From: Bacillota bacterium
Lineage (GTDB): Bacteria; Bacillota; Bacilli; Bacillales_A; Planococcaceae
Direction: 5' to 3'
DNA: 18,590 nt
NCBI GenBank assembly: GCA_023405135.1
Contig: JAEXYZ010000040.1
Location: 1-18,590, forward strand
Positions 1 to 6,511 of the stretch are shown piece by piece (positions within the stretch are counted from its first letter, which is position 1; the number at the start of each line of letters is the position of its first letter). Made by a program: the position numbers and the translations under genes. The notes under the pieces were generated by a model, which saw nothing but the letters and a program-made list of their open reading frames with translations, was not told the DNA's origin and searched no databases.

Positions 1-46
1 CCGAGTAGTTTGTCAAAGGCTCTTTTCACTTTGACAAGCTACTTGG
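1..46. repeat. Large imperfect hairpin at the window edge
   Basis: Arms 1-18 and 29-46 are near-perfect inverted repeats; the core AGTAGTTTGTCAAAG pairs with CTTTGACAAGCTACT around a 10-base loop, with two G-T type mismatches. It lies about 45 bases past the stop of the truncated PoNi-like gene on the minus strand. No clear T-run is visible, although the window edge cuts the sequence on one side. It could be a terminator, a repeat of the REP/MITE kind, or an insertion-sequence end. I cannot assign a family. Confidence 0.6.
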
Positions 47-89
47 GATGTGGAACACTCCATGAATGGTTGTTGCGCAGAACAAAAAC

Positions 90-236
90 TTAATTTTTTT
101 GTGTCCAAAATCTTGACGTAGATCCACCCTTTTCATTAATCAATTGTTCTAATAAACCTTCAAACTTAATTATTCTCTTATTTTGATAGCCTAAGTAACG
201 ATTAAAATAATCTCGATCTAGTAATGTATCTCTCAT
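90..236 (-). CDS. Truncated PoNi-like (DUF1911-type) immunity protein, N-terminal fragment
   Basis: This is a 48-codon reading frame. It starts ATG at 236, or GTG at 239 in the same frame, a few bases after the stop of the preceding immunity-like gene and behind the weak ribosome site AAAAGAAG. The product begins MRDTLLDRDYFNRYLGY and continues with charged helical sequence (NKRI, KFEGLLEQL). As I recall the family, PoNi immunity proteins (DUF1910/DUF1911, about 200 residues or more) also begin MRD, then an acidic-YF-x-x-Y pattern and a basic helix. If that is right, only the N-terminal fifth remains and the stop after FWTQKN marks a truncation. This fits a neighbourhood with a PoNe-like nuclease 1.3 kb upstream. 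It could instead be an unrelated small protein. The open frame and spacing are seen directly; the family call is inference. Confidence 0.45.
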   Translation of the reverse strand: MRDTLLDRDYFNRYLGYQNKRIIKFEGLLEQLINEKGGSTSRFWTQKN

Positions 237-244
237 CACTTCTT

Positions 245-676
245 TTACCAGTTCCCTTTGTCAAAATCCTCATTATCAATTTCCTTTATGTATACGGAAA
301 TCCATAATACCGTATTTTCAACAGGGTCGGTCTCAATATAAATCCCTTTAGGACTAGAATATACTTCTTCAAAATCATCGTATTCGAAGCTTGGCTCTAT
401 TTCCAAAACCTCATCAATAGTCATACCAATATAAATTACATCAAATAACTTTCCAGTATAGTTCTTCAATGCAGTAATTTTGAATAATTTCCCATTGAAT
501 AAATTGAACCATAAGTAAACCTCATCTTTAATTTCATATCTCACTAAAGATTTCCCTAACAGAGTATCAGCATCATTGAGATTATTAATAATGTCATAAA
601 ATTCGCTGATATGACTGTAAAGTTTTAATCCACCCATTTCCTCCCATGGAACAATAGGGGCATCCAATAACACCAT
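245..676 (-). CDS. Orphan immunity-like protein (family not recognised)
   Basis: The gene encodes an acidic soluble protein of 143 residues with no signal peptide or membrane segment. The ATG at 676 lies behind a strong ribosome site, AGGAGGTAA. The sequence alternates short strands and helices; visible landmarks are WEEMGGLKLY near residue 11, YDDFEEVY near 99 and a WISVYIKEID strand near the C-terminus. Composition and size are typical of cytoplasmic immunity proteins in polymorphic-toxin loci. It sits immediately after a broken LXG gene and just before a PoNi-like fragment, so it was probably the partner of a toxin domain now lost. I do not recognise a named immunity family. Its frame and ribosome site look intact, so it may still protect against toxins from sibling strains. 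Confidence 0.7.
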   Translation of the reverse strand: MVLLDAPIVPWEEMGGLKLYSHISEFYDIINNLNDADTLLGKSLVRYEIKDEVYLWFNLFNGKLFKITALKNYTGKLFDVIYIGMTIDEVLEIEPSFEYDDFEEVYSSPKGIYIETDPVENTVLWISVYIKEIDNEDFDKGNW

Positions 677-727
677 AGTTAATTACCTCCTGTGAATATT
701 ATTATTGCTGTTTCTTTTCCATCTGTT

Positions 728-940
728 TTATATGTACTTATTGAGAACTGCATTAACCTTACCCTTACCAACCACCTCATCCACATTACTTTTCTTAACA
801 ACATCATCTACATCAGTTGGCGCAGGGCAAAATAAATCCTTTTCGATTTCTTCTTCCCGTTTCTTCATAAATGAAATGAAATTCGTCGACACTGTTGCTC
901 CGTTGATGCCGAAATTGTATTGAGGGAAAGCATTTGTTTC
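728..940 (-). pseudogene. Remnant of a third LXG toxin gene (linker region only)
   Basis: Translation of the minus strand gives 70 codons reading FPQYNFGINGATVSTNF, then a KKREEEIEKD stretch, then CPAPTDVDDVVKK. This matches residues about 263-299 of the LXG protein encoded at 2216-3121 (FPQYNFGIQGATVSTNF ... CPAPTDV) almost residue for residue, and the DNA is also clearly alike. The LXG domain upstream is missing: a TGA at 941-943 precedes the fragment and no start with a ribosome site is seen. The toxin domain downstream is also missing, because the frame ends at TAA 728-730 after about 25 further residues (SNVDEVVGKGKV...). The piece is therefore a recombination or deletion scar, followed directly by an orphan immunity-like gene. 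It should not be read as a functional gene. Confidence 0.85.
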
Positions 941-1013
941 TCATAAACAATTAAGTGCTTTCAAAATTTCATTTCTGTAATATCAATTCACACTTTTTCA
1001 TTATCTTAGAATA

Positions 1014-1046
1014 AAAATAAAAACTCCTTGATGGAGTTTTATTTTT
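1014..1046. terminator. Rho-independent terminator closing the toxin/immunity operon
   Basis: Minus strand: AAAATAAAACTCC pairs with GGAGTTTTTATTTT around a four-base loop, followed by more T-rich sequence. It lies about 80 bases past the Imm70-like stop, the place expected for the end of the long T7SS operon. The A-rich upstream arm makes it potentially bidirectional. The rest of 941-1125 has no clear gene, apart from an alternative-frame extension of the immunity gene at 1065-1139. Confidence 0.8.
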
Positions 1047-1125
1047 AAACGAAACATTTTTTTGTCAGTCTATCTCCAATTTTTTCACTTCTTCAAACCA
1101 TAATTTTTTCCCATCGTGATGAATT

Positions 1126-1542
1126 TTAAATTTGTTTAATCTTCATATTACATTTGTCTTCTTCAGCCACTGCTAATGCTGTTTCAAATACTTCAAAGAA
1201 CGTCTTGCCTGAAGTTGTTGCAAAATAATTTGCTAGATTTGTTACCCTTGGACTGATATGGTCTCCCCATGGAGGAGTTAAAGATAAATCTTCAATATCC
1301 CATACAACTAATTCAGCAGGAAGTTTTGTAAGTTCTTGTTCTATTTCCTTTAAGTTATCTTTTACAGTAGCTACATCCTTCCAGCTTAATTCGTTATGAT
1401 ATAATTCATCCATCAATAAAGGATATTTTGTTCCCCAACCATCCTTTTCTAGATGATGTGAGATGGTAGAAAAAAATGAATGGACAAAATCACTATGTCC
1501 TAATTCATAATAAAAGCAATCAACTAATAATCCTACAGACAT
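1126..1542 (-). CDS. Imm70-family immunity protein, probable partner of the PoNe-like nuclease
   Basis: This soluble protein of 138 residues begins MSVGLLVDCFYYELGHSDF, with FFSTISHHLE and GWGTKYP following and PPWGDHISPRVTNLANYF in the second half. These blocks are what I associate with the Imm70 family found after LXG toxins in bacilli. Its ATG is 15 bases beyond the stop of the nuclease-domain frame and is preceded by GAGGTGA at good spacing, so the two are co-transcribed and probably translationally linked. The inferred role is to bind and neutralise the nuclease in the cytoplasm of the producer. Oddly, an alternative frame just past the end of the gene stays open through a protein-like segment (KFKIHHDGKKLWFEEV) to a TGA at 1065-1067, so the present C-terminus may result from a frameshift. 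Confidence 0.72.
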   Translation of the reverse strand: MSVGLLVDCFYYELGHSDFVHSFFSTISHHLEKDGWGTKYPLLMDELYHNELSWKDVATVKDNLKEIEQELTKLPAELVVWDIEDLSLTPPWGDHISPRVTNLANYFATTSGKTFFEVFETALAVAEEDKCNMKIKQI

Positions 1543-1556
1543 TTTCGTTCACCTCA

Positions 1557-2246
1557 TTAATCCATTTTAAATATAATTTCTACTTCAACTTCTGCCTTTT
1601 CATTAATCCTATTTCTTACATCTCTTAATACATCTCTTGAAATTTCTTGTCCTCTTACATCAATTATAACAGTTTGTGCTGTATTTTCAGGCAAATCATG
1701 GATTCGTTTATTAATTTGTTTTGTAACATTACTTATTAAATTGCTCCTACCAGAAGATGTACTAATTTTATAATTTTTAACTTCTATACTATGTCCATTA
1801 TTGTAAAAGTCAGGTCTTGAGCTGTTTTTACTACCATGACTTACCTCTTTCCCATCCTTAAATGATACTTGATCACGATATCCAGGATAATCTTTTCCTA
1901 CATCTTTTTCAGACTGTCTCCATGATGGCCGTTTTTTACCAGTTACACTGCTCACATCATTAGTTTTTTCACTTTTCTTAACGACATCGTCTACATTACT
2001 GTCTATAACATTATCAATCAATTTAGCTCCTTTGAAAACTTTTCCTATTGGTATAAAAGAAGCAGCAGCAATTCCTTTATCTAGTAATGATGCGTCCCCA
2101 TCGGCGAGGGTATTAAGATCATCTAAAATGAGGAAGTCCAATGCTTCTTTCCCTAAATCGAGGGCGCCATTTCCGACATCTTTTAGGAACCCAAGGACAC
2201 CTTCATCCTCGTCTTTCACTCCTCCACATCTGTTGGCGCAGGGCAA
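1557..2246 (-). CDS. C-terminal part of an LXG toxin: PD-(D/E)XK nuclease domain (PoNe-like), separated by a frameshift
   Basis: This frame continues the LXG gene at 2216-3121 but is shifted to -1. Residues about 10-40 are the usual glycine-rich linker (GVLGFLKDVGNGALDLGKEA). Residues 50-80 look like a pre-toxin segment (DKGIAAASFIPIGKVFKGAK). Residues 105-229 form the toxin domain. The candidate nuclease core is D146 in RPDF and E155-x-K157 in SIEVKNY, followed by a helix with Q177 (TKQINKR) and a strand ending IIDVRGQ. This is the PD-(D/E)XK layout of PoNe DNases, known as C-terminal domains of antibacterial effectors. A TTG at 2246 has AAAGGAG five bases ahead, so the domain might be made separately; otherwise it is dead without frameshifting. 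The Imm70-like gene follows at once. The nuclease fold is fairly secure; the exact subfamily is less so. Confidence 0.72.
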   Translation of the reverse strand: MPCANRCGGVKDEDEGVLGFLKDVGNGALDLGKEALDFLILDDLNTLADGDASLLDKGIAAASFIPIGKVFKGAKLIDNVIDSNVDDVVKKSEKTNDVSSVTGKKRPSWRQSEKDVGKDYPGYRDQVSFKDGKEVSHGSKNSSRPDFYNNGHSIEVKNYKISTSSGRSNLISNVTKQINKRIHDLPENTAQTVIIDVRGQEISRDVLRDVRNRINEKAEVEVEIIFKMD

Positions 2247-3121
2247 GATAGCTCCTTTGTGATTTCTTTCTCTTGTTGTTTCATAAATGAAACAAAATTC
2301 GTCGATACTGTTGCTCCTTGGATACCGAAATTATATTGAGGGAATTGACTATTTAATTGAAAGCTTGATAGTTGATACGGATTTGCCCCGCTAATCATAC
2401 CTGGTGCTAGCAGTGGATTCATGCCAGTTACGCTGTCCAGAGGCTGGGTTCGTGCGGCAAGTTGAATCATAAGCGGATTTAAGCTTGCAAATGCCTTCCA
2501 CTGCTCGGCTGGGAAGTTCACATCTGTCACACCTTCAGTCATCATCGATTCAATGTTTGTAATCCATGTTTGCATTAGTAAAAGGTCGCTTTGAATCGTC
2601 GCTAAAGCCATTGTTTGCGTTAAATCAAAGGTATTTAATTGTTCTACAGTTTGATCACGATGGGATTTCGCGTTAAGTACCTCAGCTTGCACTTCACTAT
2701 CATCTAAATTTGGTAAACTCACAATATCGGAAACTTGATTCATAATTTGGTTCGTTTCATTTGTCAGCTCTTCCGTTACTTGTTTCGCATTGTTTAAGCC
2801 TTGCTCAACTTCACCTTCTAAAGCTTCTTGACGGATGAAGCCGGATGAATCAGGTTCAAGTGTTGAAAGGGCGGATGACATTTCTTGAAGTACAGTTGTA
2901 AAACTAGCCTTAAAGGTGTTGAAAAATTCGAGAAAGGGTAAGTGGCAGTTTTCGTAATATCCACGTAACGCTTCCCCGCCCTGCCCTTTAAGTGATTCTT
3001 CTAAGTTTGTGAGGCCTTTTATGGTAATTTCAATCTGTTTCATTTCAGTTTCGAGTCGAGTTAATCGATTTACATTTCGTTCGAGCCCTTGTTGAAACGT
3101 ATTTACATCTAATACCTTCAT
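2216..3121 (-). CDS. LXG-domain toxin, N-terminal secretion half (gene interrupted by a frameshift)
   Basis: This half has 301 residues. Residues 1-220 are an LXG domain: MKVLDVNTFQQGLERNVNRL at the start, the signature LEESLKGQGGEALRGYY near residue 38, then long helices (LEGEVEQGLNNAKQVTEEL). Such domains are the T7SSb export module that packs with small helical partners. Residues 225-301 are a linker ending CPAPTDVEE, where a TGA at 2216-2218 stops the frame. Adding one G in the purine-rich GAGGAG run just before the stop would rejoin the frame to the nuclease domain at 1557, giving a normal LXG toxin of about 520 residues. The ATG at 3121 follows AGAAGGTGA. The LXG domain is strikingly close to that of the other LXG protein at 4940-6511, which suggests duplication with toxin-domain replacement. 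As it stands, the gene makes a toxinless LXG protein. Confidence 0.9.
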   Translation of the reverse strand: MKVLDVNTFQQGLERNVNRLTRLETEMKQIEITIKGLTNLEESLKGQGGEALRGYYENCHLPFLEFFNTFKASFTTVLQEMSSALSTLEPDSSGFIRQEALEGEVEQGLNNAKQVTEELTNETNQIMNQVSDIVSLPNLDDSEVQAEVLNAKSHRDQTVEQLNTFDLTQTMALATIQSDLLLMQTWITNIESMMTEGVTDVNFPAEQWKAFASLNPLMIQLAARTQPLDSVTGMNPLLAPGMISGANPYQLSSFQLNSQFPQYNFGIQGATVSTNFVSFMKQQEKEITKELSCPAPTDVEE

Positions 3122-3145
3122 TGCATCACCTTCTAAATTATTAAA

Positions 3146-3622
3146 CTATGGAAAAGACGGAGAACGTAATCCCCCTGATACCCCAACACTCATTTCCACA
3201 TACACAACTCCAGGGTGGTTGCGTTTGAACTCCACGAAAACAGGGCTACTTTGAACGAGTTCATTCTTTTGTATATACCCTAGTAGCTCCCAATATTTCA
3301 CTTGGGATTGTTCATCAAACTGATCCATGATTCGAGTCATGATCAGTCGATTTACTGAAAAATAACTTCTAAAGCGGATTTCTTCTGAATCAGGCATTGC
3401 CGAAAAGTCGTTTTCTTCAATTGGACGGAAAATTTCTGCTGTCATCACAGATGCGGTTGGCTCACTGATGATTGAAAAAAATAACTGATCTGTTACATGA
3501 AATCCATATTTCTCTAAAGTTTGATCCAAGTCAGCGAAAGCGAGTTCAATTTCTTCTGGTAAAAAGTTATAGTACTTTGATGCCACATTTCTGTACGTAA
3601 TCTGATGGTTTTCTATGATCAT
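3146..3622 (-). CDS. DUF5085-like LXG-locus protein (second of two)
   Basis: This soluble protein of 158 residues begins MIIENHQITYRNVASKYYNF. It has an alpha/beta pattern including FGFHVTDQ-like strands (YGFHVTDQLFFSI), AEIFRPIEEND and YVEMSVGVSG near the end. I associate this opening and layout with the DUF5085 family, small GyrI-like proteins found only in LXG operons of bacilli; their function is unknown as far as I know. The ATG overlaps the stop of the preceding gene (ATGA), so the pair is translationally coupled. Its C-terminal end lies 24 bases before the next LXG gene. It is not a typical immunity protein by position, since it precedes the toxin, and could be a chaperone or adaptor for LXG export. 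Confidence 0.65.
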   Translation of the reverse strand: MIIENHQITYRNVASKYYNFLPEEIELAFADLDQTLEKYGFHVTDQLFFSIISEPTASVMTAEIFRPIEENDFSAMPDSEEIRFRSYFSVNRLIMTRIMDQFDEQSQVKYWELLGYIQKNELVQSSPVFVEFKRNHPGVVYVEMSVGVSGGLRSPSFP

Positions 3623-4074
3623 TGGACACCGCTCCGTTCTTTCAATGGGACATATAAATCAATCATGTATTCACCATAAACTTCGAGTAACATACAAACA
3701 AACGAATCTTCGGTTGGTATATTTTTTCCTTTCGCATACGCTTGTATTTTTTTATACGCCGCATTAAAATCAACTTCTTCATGGGCTTGACGTAATAAAA
3801 GGGAACGACCTAAGCGAAATTTCTTTAAATAAGCGAAGTCTGTTATATTTTCTTCAAATTCTACTTCTTCATTGATTGGTAAATAATAAGTGAAAATCCC
3901 TTCATTTCCTCGTTTTGAATCTGCTTCAAAGGAGAAAAACACCGGTCCATTTTTATAAATTTCATGATTGAAAGTAAAATCTTCCATCACCTTGATTCCT
4001 TCAAGCCAATTTCCTTTTACATCTCTAGTTCGGAACGTAATTAAATGATCAAATTGTAATGAGCGTATTTCCAT
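3619..4074 (-). CDS. DUF5085-like LXG-locus protein (first of two)
   Basis: The product is about 151 residues, soluble and acidic, with no signal or membrane segment. Features are MEIRSLQFDHLITFRTRDV at the start, PVFFSFEAD and IFTYYLPINEEVEF strands in the middle, and a YGEYMIDLYVPL strand near the end. The opening, size and closing strand recall the second DUF5085-like protein, so I read it as a divergent paralogue. I chose the ATG at 4074 because AGGG lies eight bases before it; a GTG at 4083 in the same frame would add three residues. It follows the membrane immunity gene almost without a gap and overlaps its neighbour by four bases, so it belongs to the same transcript. It might serve either LXG module. 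A second immunity protein for module 1 is an alternative. Confidence 0.6.
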   Translation of the reverse strand: MEIRSLQFDHLITFRTRDVKGNWLEGIKVMEDFTFNHEIYKNGPVFFSFEADSKRGNEGIFTYYLPINEEVEFEENITDFAYLKKFRLGRSLLLRQAHEEVDFNAAYKKIQAYAKGKNIPTEDSFVCMLLEVYGEYMIDLYVPLKERSGVQ

Positions 4075-4084
4075 TTCCTTCACC

Positions 4085-4918
4085 CTAACCCCGTTTATTT
4101 TTTACGATATTCATTTTGTTCTCTCCATACCGCTTCATCACTTTTTCATGCCCTCTATCCGAAGTAGACGAGCTTGCATAAAGGATTCCGCGTTCATCAA
4201 AATTAAAGCTTTTAAATCGGAACTTACAATACAGCATCACTAGCTGCTCAGGTAACACGAAGATCATTGTGTAAAAAATAGCAAGCGGTAAAAAAACAAA
4301 CATGAATGTATCAAATAAGTCAGAAGTACCCATTTTCATGACATATTGGATTAAGAACACCAGACCGATTCCACCAATAATGGCAATAGGGATATACGAT
4401 GTTGTTTCAAATTTACTGCGCAGTTCATCTGCTTTTGAACCTTTTTTATAGTGGCCTTTTTTTAGCAATATAAAAAAGCGAAGACACGTTGCGATAAATA
4501 ATAGTGCCGCAACGGAAAGGGTAATCCATGTAAAGGAGTAAAGTTGCTCTTCTTTTACCCCCTCCTCTTCCCCAAGTATAAATAGTGCAGCAAAATAGAT
4601 AAGGACGGAAAGGTTTTGAGAAACGACAATGGATAAAAAATATTGAAACTTTTGGCTTTTCTTAAATACAGCGGGAATTCCAAAAAGGATTGATAAAAAA
4701 ATGAATGCCGCTGTCAGCCAAAAATGAATCGTTTGAATGTTTTCTACATTTGGATAAATTGTATACTTGGCTGCGATAAAATAAGTTAAATAAAACAAAA
4801 GCGCTTGTAAAAAAATCCCTAAAAGTAGTACAGATGCTATTGAATTTGGACTTTGTCTGCCTGATTCGAGGGGTCCCCGTAAGACAGCAAAATCCTCCTC
4901 CGATAAGTTTTTTAACAT
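4085..4918 (-). CDS. Six-helix membrane protein, predicted immunity to the membrane-active LXG toxin
   Basis: This polytopic protein has 277 residues and hydrophobic segments at about 27-50, 62-84, 93-115, 127-152, 175-193 and 203-225. Its N-terminus (LKNLSEEDFAVLRGPLESG) and basic C-terminal tail are probably cytoplasmic. It starts 22 bases after the upstream LXG gene ends, behind GGAGG, which is the normal immunity position. The paired toxin appears to act on membranes, and toxins of that kind known from T7SSb (for example TspA of Staphylococcus aureus) are countered by multi-pass membrane proteins such as the DUF443 protein TsaI. This protein shows no similarity to DUF443 that I can recognise, and I cannot name its family. 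The membrane nature is seen directly; the immunity role is inferred from position and partner. Confidence 0.72.
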   Translation of the reverse strand: MLKNLSEEDFAVLRGPLESGRQSPNSIASVLLLGIFLQALLFYLTYFIAAKYTIYPNVENIQTIHFWLTAAFIFLSILFGIPAVFKKSQKFQYFLSIVVSQNLSVLIYFAALFILGEEEGVKEEQLYSFTWITLSVAALLFIATCLRFFILLKKGHYKKGSKADELRSKFETTSYIPIAIIGGIGLVFLIQYVMKMGTSDLFDTFMFVFLPLAIFYTMIFVLPEQLVMLYCKFRFKSFNFDERGILYASSSTSDRGHEKVMKRYGENKMNIVKNKRG

Positions 4919-4939
4919 GTGAATTGTGCCTCCATCCGG

Positions 4940-6511
4940 TTAGTGGAACCAACCTTTAATAGTGTCCATTGCTGATTTCCCTGATTTTTTATCTTTTTTG
5001 TTTAACATACCGTTGATGAAGAGCCCAGCTGCAACCCCAATGGCAGTACCAACTCCAGGAATTGGAACAGCCGCAGTAAAGAAAGCAACACTCGCTGCTT
5101 GAACCGCACCACCAACTGCTGTATCAATGGCTGTATCTAAAGTTGCTCTAGCATGTGCTTGTGCGCCAGTTACTCCATCATCGATTGCATTATGATAATT
5201 GCTATAATAATTTAACCCAGCGGACACAGGACCTAACGCTTTCGTAAAGCCTTTTGCGTAACCGTTTGTAAAGATTCCTTTTACATCCACAATATCTTTA
5301 AATGATTTTCCTGCCCCTGTAAGAGTGGCTTTCCCAACGGTTTTGGCTTTTTCAGAAATCGTTGCTCGATCATTCCAGTAAGCGAGGGATGAATGATCTT
5401 TTAATGCCGCTTCACCTACAGTTGACCAACCAGACGTCCCAGGCTTTTTTGTGCCATATTTCAGAATGGCGCGATTGTTTGCCTGTTGTTGATAATGTTT
5501 CGGCTTCCATGGTTTATTCCCTTTTGGGAGTTTGTAGTTTAATTGACGCTGTGCTTGGGCATCAGGCGTAACCCTCAAATAACGAAGTGCCTTTTCACTA
5601 GCTACCAAGCGATACACATTGCGCCCCGTTTTCGTATCTTTAACCAACTCCATTTTAAGTCCCGCATTTTTCCCTGCCATAAACATGCCAAAGCTTTCAA
5701 CGGCACCATTGACAGCTGTATTAAATTTCTTCACATTACCGACATCTTCTTTATGCCCTAAAATAGTTTCATCGGCAGACGTGACATCTCCAGTAGTTTC
5801 TTCTGGGGATTTTCCTGTAACACCATCCACTTCATTTGTTCTGCTTGCTAATGCTGTTTGAAGCGCAGTTGTACTAGCGTATTGCGCCCAATGTTCGGTC
5901 GGGAAGTTCACATCAGTCAAACCTTCTGTAAACATTGATTGAAGATCTGCAATCCATGTACTCATTACACTTAGGTCACTTTCCACAATCGAAAGGGCAT
6001 TTGTTTGACTACTATCAAAAGTAATTAAATTGTCAATTGTCGTATCGCGATGAAGCTTCGCAGTTTGAATCTCAGCTTGAACCTCACTGTCATTTAAATG
6101 AGGTAATGAAACGATGTCCGATACTTCCCTCATAATACTGTTCGTTTCGCTCGTTAAAGTTTCGGTTACATCTTTCGCATTATTCAAGCCTTGTTCAACT
6201 TCTCCCTCTAAGTATCCTTGGTGGATAAAGCCCGATGGATCAGATTCTAGCGTATCAATTGCCCCATTCATTTGTGTAAGTACATCATGGAAACTATTTT
6301 TAAACAAATAGAAAAATTGTAAAAAGGGCAGATGGCAATCTCTATAAAATGCACGGATTGCATTGCCACCTTGCCCCTTTAAAGATTCTTCCAACTGTAT
6401 GAGTCCTTGAATGGCAGTTTCAATTGTTTTCATTTCAGTCTCTAATCTTGTTAGCAAGTTTAAGTTGCGCTCTAGACCATCATGAAAGTTTGCAGCATCT
6501 AACACTTTCAT
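4940..6511 (-). CDS. LXG toxin with glycine-rich hydrophobic C-terminus, predicted membrane-disrupting effector
   Basis: The protein has 523 residues. Residues 1-220 are an LXG domain with the signature LEESLKGQGGNAIRAFY near residue 38, very close to the module 2 protein. Residues 225-270 are a linker. Residues 270-440 are a basic, tyrosine- and glycine-rich region with no nuclease, NADase or deaminase motif that I can find. Residues about 446-502 are alanine/glycine-rich and hydrophobic (TAVGGAVQAASVAFFTAA, then PIPGVGTAIGVAAGLFI), with small residues spaced as in glycine zippers, followed by a KKDKKSGK patch. Such tails occur in membrane-depolarising LXG effectors (TelE and TspA types). 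The next gene is a six-helix membrane protein, in the immunity position. The start overlaps the preceding stop (TAATG) behind AGGAGG. LXG identity is certain; membrane toxicity is inference. Confidence 0.88.
   Translation of the reverse strand: MKVLDAANFHDGLERNLNLLTRLETEMKTIETAIQGLIQLEESLKGQGGNAIRAFYRDCHLPFLQFFYLFKNSFHDVLTQMNGAIDTLESDPSGFIHQGYLEGEVEQGLNNAKDVTETLTSETNSIMREVSDIVSLPHLNDSEVQAEIQTAKLHRDTTIDNLITFDSSQTNALSIVESDLSVMSTWIADLQSMFTEGLTDVNFPTEHWAQYASTTALQTALASRTNEVDGVTGKSPEETTGDVTSADETILGHKEDVGNVKKFNTAVNGAVESFGMFMAGKNAGLKMELVKDTKTGRNVYRLVASEKALRYLRVTPDAQAQRQLNYKLPKGNKPWKPKHYQQQANNRAILKYGTKKPGTSGWSTVGEAALKDHSSLAYWNDRATISEKAKTVGKATLTGAGKSFKDIVDVKGIFTNGYAKGFTKALGPVSAGLNYYSNYHNAIDDGVTGAQAHARATLDTAIDTAVGGAVQAASVAFFTAAVPIPGVGTAIGVAAGLFINGMLNKKDKKSGKSAMDTIKGWFH

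Noticed and set aside
705..923. Plus-strand open frame of 72 codons
   Set aside because: It lies opposite the LXG linker fragment, whose minus-strand translation matches the neighbouring LXG protein; the plus-strand product is low-complexity Ser/Thr/Leu with no ribosome site.
2205..2250. Programmed -1 ribosomal frameshifting in the LXG-nuclease gene
   Set aside because: No X-XXY-YYZ slippery heptamer is present near the stop. The AAAGGAG upstream could act as a stimulator but also arises from coding sequence, so I list loss of one G as the simpler cause.
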